From Acidobacteriota bacterium (GTDB lineage Bacteria > Acidobacteriota > Vicinamibacteria > Marinacidobacterales > Marinacidobacteraceae), in assembly GCA_009840635.1 (NCBI GenBank), contig VXNL01000058.1, positions 1 through 60,827 on the forward strand: DNA of 60,827 bases, given 5' to 3'. Made by a program: the position numbers and the translations under genes. Positions 17,646 to 23,899 of the stretch are shown in pieces (position 1 is the first letter of the stretch; the number at the start of each line of letters is the position of its first letter). The notes below the pieces were generated by a model. It saw nothing but the letters and a program-made list of their open reading frames with translations, did not search any database and was not told where the DNA came from.

Positions 17646-18668
17646 ATGCGAGTCCCGACGATGTTCCGCGCTTTCTCCCGCATTTGGCTCGCCGCAGTGC
17701 TCTGTCTGGCCGGTGTCGGCGCGTCCGCGCAGGACCCGCAACCCGACGGCGTCGAAGTGGTGGATCGGGTCGTCGCCCTCGTCAACGGGGACATGATCAC
17801 GCTCAGCGAACTGCAGCGGCAGGTCGTCATTCAGGGAGAGCGTCTCGGCGTCCCCGACGATCCCGAGGTCCAGGCCACCTTCCGGCGCCAGGTCCTCGGA
17901 GGCATGGTGGACAACACGCTGATCCTCCAGGTCGCCGACCAGCGCGGCCTCCGGGTTCCGGACCGCTACTTCGACGAATGGAAGGAAGCGACCATCCAGG
18001 AGATGAACCTCCCGGACGAGGCGGAGTTCATCCGGCAGGTGGAGCTTCAGGGATCCAACATGGAGGAGCTGAAGAAGCAGTTCCTCGAGGGTGTCCTCAT
18101 TCAGGAGATCCGCCGCCAGGACATCGAGGAACGGGTGCAGATCAGCGAGCCGGAAATCGAGCAGCGCTACCGCGAGAACGTGGACGAGTTCATTCGCCCG
18201 CCGCAGGTACGGTTGCGGGAGCTGGTCGTCCACGTCACCGAGGCCGGCGAGGCGGATGCGCGGGAGCGTCTCGGGGAGGCCCAGCGCCTGATCGCGTCGG
18301 GCACCGATTTCGGAGAGGTGGCGAAAGTGCGGTCGGAGTCCGGTTCGGCGGAGAGTGGCGGGGACCTCGGTCTCTTCCTGGTCCGCGAGCTCGACGAGAG
18401 CTTCCGGTCGGTGGTGGCCGAACTCGAGACGGGAGCCGTTTCCGAACCGCTGCGGATCGGCGAGTCCTTCTACCTGCTCAAGGTGGACGAGCGGACCGAA
18501 GAATCCACCATCCCGCTGGACGACGTGCGGAACCAGATTGCCGAATCGCTCTACAGCGAAAAGATGGCGACCGAGATGGACAACTTCGTCCGCAACCTGC
18601 GGGAGAACGCCATCGTCGAGATCCGCCTCGACGAAGGCGGTTCCGCTACCGAGCCACCGTCCCGGTAG
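17646..18668 (+). CDS. SurA-like periplasmic chaperone/peptidyl-prolyl isomerase
   Basis: A signal peptide (FRAFSRIWLAAVLCLAGVGASA) is followed by a SurA N-domain (VVDRVVALVNGDMITLSELQRQVV). A single parvulin domain (about residues 180-280, with GTDFGEVAKVRSESGSAESG and GDLGLF) and a C-terminal helix complete it. SurA assists outer-membrane protein folding. In-frame ATGs exist at 17610, 17646 and 17661. The first overlaps the upstream stop as ATGA but adds a non-signal-like extension, so I prefer 17646 or 17661. It is the last gene of the LOG-mfd-PPIase-SurA operon, and a REP-like repeat follows. Confidence 0.85.
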   Translation: MRVPTMFRAFSRIWLAAVLCLAGVGASAQDPQPDGVEVVDRVVALVNGDMITLSELQRQVVIQGERLGVPDDPEVQATFRRQVLGGMVDNTLILQVADQRGLRVPDRYFDEWKEATIQEMNLPDEAEFIRQVELQGSNMEELKKQFLEGVLIQEIRRQDIEERVQISEPEIEQRYRENVDEFIRPPQVRLRELVVHVTEAGEADARERLGEAQRLIASGTDFGEVAKVRSESGSAESGGDLGLFLVRELDESFRSVVAELETGAVSEPLRIGESFYLLKVDERTEESTIPLDDVRNQIAESLYSEKMATEMDNFVRNLRENAIVEIRLDEGGSATEPPSR

Positions 18669-18692
18669 CGGCACGCAGCGGCGAGCTCCCGA

Positions 18693-18709
18693 GCCGGCCA
18701 GAGGCCGGC
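18693..18709. repeat. partial REP-like hairpin
   Basis: GCCGGCC-AGA-GGCCGGC is a perfect 7-bp hairpin followed by GCTCCGAG, like the conserved half of the double-hairpin family. The companion hairpin and the TGAA loop are missing, so this is a degenerate or partial copy. It could also serve as a 3' hairpin of the SurA-like gene. Confidence 0.45.
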
Positions 18710-18743
18710 GCTCCGAGGGTCGGGCGCTACAGCGTCTCGACGC

Positions 18744-18860
18744 TCAGCCGAGAACCCGTAGCGCGGTCTCGGGGGCTCGGTCAAGCAGCCGCAGCAACGC
18801 CCTCGCGGCGCCTGTCGGGCAGCGCTTCCCCTGTTCCCAGTTCCGGATCGCACCCCATCC
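18744..18860 (-). pseudogene. 3' fragment of an HTH-type antitoxin/regulator gene
   Basis: The last 38 codons on the minus strand read IRNWEQGKRCPTGAARALLR, then LLDRAPETALRVL and a TGA stop. RNWEQGKRxPTGxARALLR is the second half of the helix-turn-helix and the C-terminus of HigA/NadS-type antitoxins. The reading frame upstream runs directly into the REP-like repeat at 18861-18900 and then into moaA sequence, so the HTH start and the 5' end are lost. No toxin gene remains nearby. I call it a decayed remnant truncated at the repeat. Confidence 0.65.
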
Positions 18861-18900
18861 GCGGGCCTTCGGCCCGCTGTGCCGGCTGAAGCCGGCGTCC
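18861..18900. repeat. double-hairpin REP-like repeat, copy 4
   Basis: GCGGGCC-TTC-GGCCCGC (18861-18877) is followed by GCCGGC-TGAA-GCCGGC (18881-18896). It abuts the broken 5' end of the antitoxin-like remnant. Confidence 0.8.
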
Positions 18901-18919
18901 CAAGCCGTTGCGCCGAGAG

Positions 18920-19960
18920 TCAGCCGCCGCGGGTGTGCATTTCCAGGTGCGGGTCCTTGCGGAGCTCCCCGGCGGCGACGAGCGGCGCGCGCTGATCGAG
19001 AGCCGCCCGCTCCTCGGCGCCACGGTCTTCCCGGCCTGACCAGGTGGAGGCGATCAACGCCTCCATCTCGGCGGCGGTCGCTCCGGAGCGGAGCGGCGCC
19101 CTCAGGTCGAGCCCCTCGCGGGCATAGAGACACCGGAACCACCTTCCGTCGGCCGTGACCCGGCTGCGGTCGCAGGCGCGGCAGAAGGGTTCGGAAACCG
19201 AGGCGATGATGCCGAAAACCCGTCCGTCGGGTATCCGGTAACGGCGGGCCGGCGCGGTGGGGTCTTCCACCGGGACTGCTTCGACGCCCCCGTAGCGCCG
19301 CGCCATGAGGGCGCGGATGGCGTCCGCATCGAACACCAGGTCCGGACGCCACCCGGTGGCTCCTCCGACATCCATGTACTCGATGAAACGGACCTCGCCG
19401 CGCTGGTCCGACGCGAATTCGAAGAGGTCCACCAGCTCGTCGTCGTTGAACCCCCGGATCACCACCGTGTCGAGCTTCAGCGGCCGAAGCCCCGCTGCAT
19501 TCGCCGCGGTGATTCCCTCCCGGACCGCGTCCAGTCCGTCCCGCCGCGTGAGCGAGCGGAACCGGTCGGGCCGCAGGGTGTCGAGGCTGACGGTGATCCG
19601 GTGCAGGCCCGCCTCCTTGAGCGCCGCCGCCTGACCGGCGAGGAGGACCCCGTTGGTGGTCAGGGCGACGTCCTCGATCCCCGCAACGACCGCGACCAGC
19701 CGGACCAGTTCGGGCAGGTGACGGCGGATCAGCGGCTCTCCGCCGGTGATCCGGAGCTTCCGCACCCCGAGCGCCGCGAACCGCTCGACGACGAACGCCG
19801 TCTCGTCGAAACTCAGGAGGTCCTTCCGGGGAAGCCAGACGTACTCCTCCTCCGGCATGCAGTACTGGCAGCGGAGGTTGCAGCGGTCGGTGACCGAGAG
19901 GCGCAGGCTGCCGAGCGGCCGGCCGAACCGGTCGCGCACGGGACTCGGGGACAGGGACAA
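18920..19960 (-). CDS. moaA: GTP 3',8-cyclase MoaA
   Basis: The 346-residue radical SAM enzyme makes the first step of molybdopterin synthesis. It has CNLRCQYCMP (CxxxCxxC binding the SAM cluster), ITGGEPL, and a C-terminal cluster motif FCRACDRSR followed by C in RCLYARE. The C-terminal GG tail (HTRGG) is the conserved catalytic glycine pair of MoaA. The start is TTG at 19960; an in-frame GTG at 19939, closer to DRFGRPLGSLRLSVTDRC, is an alternative. No other molybdenum cofactor genes are present. It lies 48 nt after the FKBP gene and ends the trxA-aminoacylase-FKBP-moaA group. Confidence 0.95.
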   Translation of the reverse strand: MSLSPSPVRDRFGRPLGSLRLSVTDRCNLRCQYCMPEEEYVWLPRKDLLSFDETAFVVERFAALGVRKLRITGGEPLIRRHLPELVRLVAVVAGIEDVALTTNGVLLAGQAAALKEAGLHRITVSLDTLRPDRFRSLTRRDGLDAVREGITAANAAGLRPLKLDTVVIRGFNDDELVDLFEFASDQRGEVRFIEYMDVGGATGWRPDLVFDADAIRALMARRYGGVEAVPVEDPTAPARRYRIPDGRVFGIIASVSEPFCRACDRSRVTADGRWFRCLYAREGLDLRAPLRSGATAAEMEALIASTWSGREDRGAEERAALDQRAPLVAAGELRKDPHLEMHTRGG

Positions 19961-20008
19961 GAGGCGCTACAGCCTACTACTCCGGCCGCCTGAACGTCCG
20001 GGGACCTT

Positions 20009-20866
20009 TCACTCGACGGCCAGCAGTTCGACCTCGAAGAGCAGGGTGGCGTATGGAGGGATGCGAGGTTGCCGGCCGGCCGCGCCGTAAGCGAGTTCAT
20101 GGGGGATCACGATGCGCCGGCGTCCGCCGACCCGCATCCCCACGATCCCGAGGTCCCAGCCCACGATGACCGCGCCCACCCCGAGCGTGAAATCGAAGGG
20201 ATTTTCCGCGGTGGTGGAATCGAAAGTGTCGCCCTTGTTGTCCGGCGCCAGCAGGTCGTACACCCAGCCGTGGTAGGCCATCGAGAGTGAATCCCCGTTC
20301 TCGGCCTCCTCCCCGGAGCCGACCTGCAGATCGATGGTTTCGAACGGCACCTCTGCCCCCGCCACCAGAACCACTTCGAAGACGAGGGTGGCGTTTCCGG
20401 GGACCAGGTTGTTCCCCTGGGCGCCGAAACCCATGTCGGGCGGCACCACGATCCGGCGTCTTCCTCCCACGCGCATGCCGGCCACCCCGCGGTCGATCCC
20501 GGGGATGACCTGTCCCACGCCGAACCGGAACGAGTCGGGATCCTCCTCGGCTACCGAGATGAACTCCGAACCCTTGTTGTCGGGAGCGGAGTCGTCGTAG
20601 AGCCACCCGGTGTACGCGATCGCGAGCAGCCAGCCGTCCTCTACCTCCGGGCCTTCCCCTTCCTCGAGATCGGTGAAGCCAAAGGGCACGTCGAGCGGCG
20701 GGGCGGGCTCGGGCGGTTCGGGCGTCGTGGGGGCGGCCCCGTCACCGCCGCAGCCGAATCCGACCACGCTGGCCGCGAACAGGATGGCAGGCAGGAAGAA
20801 GCGCCGACGTGTCGCCCGCCTCCGGCGCGCGGTGCCGGTCTGAAGACCGGCGTTCCCAGCCGCCAC
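20009..20866 (-). CDS. two-domain FKBP-type peptidyl-prolyl isomerase lipoprotein
   Basis: The 285-residue protein has two FKBP domains in tandem, at about residues 58-165 and 170-283. Each repeats the FKBP pattern (IPGIDRGVAGMRVGGRRRIVVPPDMGFG and the parallel GWDLGIVGMRVGGRRRIVIP). The leader FFLPAILFAASVVGFGC is a lipobox, so it is probably anchored in the periplasm. The only start is GTG at 20866. The first 17-18 codons are REP-like repeat sequence (20814-20856), which gives an unusually long basic n-region. It lies 7 nt behind the D-aminoacylase gene. Confidence 0.88.
   Translation of the reverse strand: MAAGNAGLQTGTARRRRATRRRFFLPAILFAASVVGFGCGGDGAAPTTPEPPEPAPPLDVPFGFTDLEEGEGPEVEDGWLLAIAYTGWLYDDSAPDNKGSEFISVAEEDPDSFRFGVGQVIPGIDRGVAGMRVGGRRRIVVPPDMGFGAQGNNLVPGNATLVFEVVLVAGAEVPFETIDLQVGSGEEAENGDSLSMAYHGWVYDLLAPDNKGDTFDSTTAENPFDFTLGVGAVIVGWDLGIVGMRVGGRRRIVIPHELAYGAAGRQPRIPPYATLLFEVELLAVE
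20814..20856. repeat. double-hairpin REP-like repeat, copy 5 (inside a gene start)
   Basis: GCCCGCC-TCC-GGCGCGC (20814-20830, one mismatch) is followed by GCCGGTC-TGAA-GACCGGC (20834-20851). It lies inside the 5' coding end of the FKBP lipoprotein gene. Confidence 0.75.
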
Positions 20867-20873
20867 CGTACGC

Positions 20874-22412
20874 TCAGCGCGTCAGAAAAACACCGGGGCG
20901 CGCGTCGGTGACGACGCCGTCCGCGAACACGGTTTCGCCCCCGACCAGGACCCGCTGGATTCCCACCGAGAGTTCATGGGGCGCCTCGGGAGTCGCCCGG
21001 TCAGAAACCGTCTCCGGATCGAACAGGACGAGGTCCGCGACCATCCCGGGAGCGATCCGTCCCCGGTCGCCGAAGCCCATGTGGTCGGCGGCGAGCGAGG
21101 TCATCCGCCGTACGGCCTCTTCGAGGCTCACGATGGCCCGCTCGCGGACGAACTGCCGGAGCGCCCGCGGGAAGGAACCGAAACCGCGGGGATGGGCGCC
21201 GAAGAGCGCGCCGTCGGTGGACAGGTTCGCGTGTTCCCAGGCGAAGAGGGCCGCGATGTCGTCCTCGGCCATGCTGGTGGCAATCACCGTCTCGACGCGC
21301 GTTCCAGGTTCGAAGTCCGGAGCGGCGCGCATCGCCTCCGCCGCCTGGATCAGCTCGAGAAGCGTGACGGCGGGCTCCTCCCCACGCTCCGCCGCGATGC
21401 TGGCGAGGGTGCGGCCGGCATACGCAGGCTCCGGCGCGAAGGTCGGGATCAGGATGCCCTCGGGCAGGGCCATCTGGGAGACCACGAACCGGGACTCCTC
21501 CAGATCGGTGAAGTCCCGCTCCGGGAACATCACGGTGAGGGTGGATTGCCAGTACGGGTAGGGATAGACGTCCAGCGTGATGTCCACTCCGGCGGCGCGG
21601 GCTTCCTCGAGCCGGCCGAGCAGCCGCGGCACTTCGCCCCAGAGGCTCTGCAGCGCCAGCTTGGCGTGGGTCAGTTGCACCGGCATTCCGGTCTCCTCGC
21701 CGATCCGGATGATCTCCTCCACCGCGTCCCAGAACCAGCGGTCCTCGCTGCGCAGGTGGCTCAGGTAGCGCCCGCCCGCATCGGCGGCCACCTGGGCCAG
21801 CGCCACCACCTCTTCGGTCGCCGAATAGATCCCGGGGTCGTACTCGAGACCGGTGCTCAGGCCGAGCGCCCCGGCGGCGAGATCGGCTTCGAGAAGGCGC
21901 GCCATCCCGGCGATCTCGTCCGCAGTCGCCTCGCGGCGGAAGTCCTCGCCCATCACCAGTTCCCGGAAGGTGTTGTGGCCCGCGTAGCTGGCCACGTTCA
22001 CGGTCGCCGGGGCGGCTTCGAGGCGGGCGCGGAAATCGGCCAGCGGATGATGCGAGCCTCCGTCCTGTCCCACCACCAGGGTGGTGATCCCCTGGCTCAC
22101 GGCGGCGGTGGCGTCGAGCCGCTCGAGCAGGTCGAAATCGGCGTGGCTGTGGGTGTCGATGAATCCGGGAGCGACAACCGATCCCCCGGCATCCAGGACG
22201 GTGTCTCCGGACCGGGGAACGACATCCGGGCCGGCTTCCGCGATCCGGCCGTCCACGACGCGAACGATTCCGGAAACGGCCGGGGTTCCGTCGCCGTCCA
22301 CGATGCGCGCGTTCGTGATGGCGAGTCCGGGAGGGCCGCCGGCATCGCACGCCGCAAGGGCCACCAGCAGTCCCACCAGCGGCAGCGCTACGCCACGCTC
22401 TGGACGGATCAT
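20874..22412 (-). CDS. N-acyl-D-amino-acid deacylase family amidohydrolase, lipoprotein
   Basis: The 512-residue protein begins with a lipoprotein signal (LVGLLVALAAC). The amidohydrolase-superfamily fold follows: composite beta-domain VDGDGTPAVSG, metal ligands in FIDTHSHADFDLL, and VVGQDGGSHHPL. Later HLRSED and the C-terminal DLVLFDPETVSDRATPEAP match D-aminoacylase. Family enzymes hydrolyse N-acyl-D-amino acids or related D-peptide derivatives using zinc. The lipoprotein signal places it outside the cytoplasm. It lies between trxA, separated by a REP-like repeat, and the FKBP gene. Confidence 0.88.
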   Translation of the reverse strand: MIRPERGVALPLVGLLVALAACDAGGPPGLAITNARIVDGDGTPAVSGIVRVVDGRIAEAGPDVVPRSGDTVLDAGGSVVAPGFIDTHSHADFDLLERLDATAAVSQGITTLVVGQDGGSHHPLADFRARLEAAPATVNVASYAGHNTFRELVMGEDFRREATADEIAGMARLLEADLAAGALGLSTGLEYDPGIYSATEEVVALAQVAADAGGRYLSHLRSEDRWFWDAVEEIIRIGEETGMPVQLTHAKLALQSLWGEVPRLLGRLEEARAAGVDITLDVYPYPYWQSTLTVMFPERDFTDLEESRFVVSQMALPEGILIPTFAPEPAYAGRTLASIAAERGEEPAVTLLELIQAAEAMRAAPDFEPGTRVETVIATSMAEDDIAALFAWEHANLSTDGALFGAHPRGFGSFPRALRQFVRERAIVSLEEAVRRMTSLAADHMGFGDRGRIAPGMVADLVLFDPETVSDRATPEAPHELSVGIQRVLVGGETVFADGVVTDARPGVFLTR

Positions 22413-22472
22413 CTGGGTTCCGGCTCCGTCGGCGGACGGTACCAGACGGGTCCGGCGTGGAGCGGGTGTTTC

Positions 22473-22513
22473 GCCCGCCTGCGGCGGGCTGTGCCGGCTG
22501 AAGCCGGCGTTCC
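22473..22513. repeat. double-hairpin REP-like repeat, copy 6
   Basis: GCCCGCC-TGC-GGCGGGC (22473-22489) is followed by GCCGGC-TGAA-GCCGGC (22493-22508) and GTTCC. It lies in the 115-bp gap between trxA and the D-aminoacylase gene. Confidence 0.8.
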
Positions 22514-22527
22514 TGGCCCGCGCGGCC

Positions 22528-22857
22528 CTAACCGATCAGGGCTTCGAGGCGCGCCGCGAGATTGGCTTTCGACTGGACGCCCACGATCTGGCCGACCACC
22601 TCGCCCTTCTGGAAAAAGAGCAGGGTCGGGATCGAGCGGACCCGGAACTTCTCGGCGATCCGGGGTTCGTCGTCGACGTTCACCTTGCCGATCACGGCCC
22701 GGCCGTCGAAGTCCTCGGCCAATTCCGAAATCGCCGGCGCGATCATCCGGCAGGGGCCGCACCACTCGGCCCAGAAATCCACAAGGCTTGGCTGGTCGCC
22801 GCCCACCGTCGCATCGAAATTTTCGCTTGTCAGTTCCAGCGCCTTGCCATCGGTCAT
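22528..22857 (-). CDS. trxA: thioredoxin
   Basis: The 109-residue classical thioredoxin has the active site WCGPC (C33 and C36), the preceding VDFWAEW, the cis-Pro loop RSIPTLLFF and the C-terminal amphipathic helix. It is a cytoplasmic general disulfide reductase. The ATG at 22857 is preferred because an AGAGG ribosome binding site precedes it by about 6 nt. An upstream in-frame ATG at 22890 lacks one. The gene reads away from the divergent CDF transporter gene. Confidence 0.96.
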   Translation of the reverse strand: MTDGKALELTSENFDATVGGDQPSLVDFWAEWCGPCRMIAPAISELAEDFDGRAVIGKVNVDDEPRIAEKFRVRSIPTLLFFQKGEVVGQIVGVQSKANLAARLEALIG

Positions 22858-22972
22858 ACTTGCCTCTACTCCGGGGAATGGGTCCGCCACTGGCGGTGTC
22901 AGGGATCGGTTTCCATTCTAGCCGGAGGCGTCTAACCCCCTGCCATACGCAATACTTCGGCGGACAGGCGCG

Positions 22973-23899
22973 ATGTCGCATCACCATCATCACGACGCGC
23001 TAGCCACTGCGCCCGGTGGGAAATTGCCCTCGCGCTGGGCGTTGGGCGCCGCCCTCGTCTGCACCCTGACCATCGCCGTCGCGGAGTTCGTCGGGGGAAT
23101 CCTGGCGAACAGCCTCGCCCTGCAGGGCGACGCCGGTCACATGCTGAGCGACGCCGCCGCACTCGGCGTTTCGTTCCTCGCTGCCTGGTTGGCCACCCGT
23201 CCGATGACCGCCCGCCGCACCTTCGGATTCCACCGGGCCGAGGTGCTGGCGGCGCTGCTGAACTCGGTGTTCCTGCTGGGGATCGCCGGCTGGGTCGGTG
23301 TTCGTGGGATCGGCCGGCTGGGTGATCCGGTCGAGGTCGCCGCGGTGCCGGTGCTGATCATCGCGATCATCGGCCTGATCGTGAACCTCGTGGCCCTGAA
23401 GATCCTGGGTCACCACCAGCACAGCAACCTGAACATCCGGGGCGCCTTCCTTCACGTTCTCGGGGACACCCTCGGTTCGGCGGGGGTCATCGTCGCGGCC
23501 ATCGTCATCCAGTTCACCGGCTGGAACACGATCGATTCCCTCGTCTCGATCGGGATCGCCTGTCTGCTGGTGCTCTCCGGAGCGCGGCTGCTGCGCGACA
23601 GCATTTCGGTGCTGATGCTCGCCACCCCCGCCAACGTGGACGGCGAAGCGGTGCGCTCCGGCCTGCTTTCCCTGCCGGGCATCCTCGGAATCCATGATCT
23701 CCACATCTGGACCGTGAACAGTGGCTTCGTTTCGCTCACCTGCCACGCCGACATCGAGGCCAACACGTCGACGGACGTCATTCTCAGGAGCGCAACCCAA
23801 CTGCTGCGCGAGCGCTTCGGCATCCGCCACGTGACGATCCAGCCGGAGGTCACCCGGGTCCACGGAGACGCCGACTCTTGCCAGATTCTCGCAACCTGA
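22973..23899 (+). CDS. CDF-family zinc/heavy-metal cation efflux transporter
   Basis: The 308-residue protein has a His-rich N-terminus (SHHHHH) that may bind metal. Six membrane segments follow, with the CDF metal-site pairs in LQGDAGHMLSDAAAL (HxxxD) and the parallel HVLGDTLGSAGV (HxxxD). A C-terminal cytoplasmic domain (LPGILGIHDLHIWTVNSG) completes the CzcD/ZitB-type pattern. It would export Zn, Cd or Co by proton antiport. The 3' end overlaps the TTG start of the next gene by 22 bp. No regulator gene is adjacent. Confidence 0.93.
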   Translation: MSHHHHHDALATAPGGKLPSRWALGAALVCTLTIAVAEFVGGILANSLALQGDAGHMLSDAAALGVSFLAAWLATRPMTARRTFGFHRAEVLAALLNSVFLLGIAGWVGVRGIGRLGDPVEVAAVPVLIIAIIGLIVNLVALKILGHHQHSNLNIRGAFLHVLGDTLGSAGVIVAAIVIQFTGWNTIDSLVSIGIACLLVLSGARLLRDSISVLMLATPANVDGEAVRSGLLSLPGILGIHDLHIWTVNSGFVSLTCHADIEANTSTDVILRSATQLLRERFGIRHVTIQPEVTRVHGDADSCQILAT

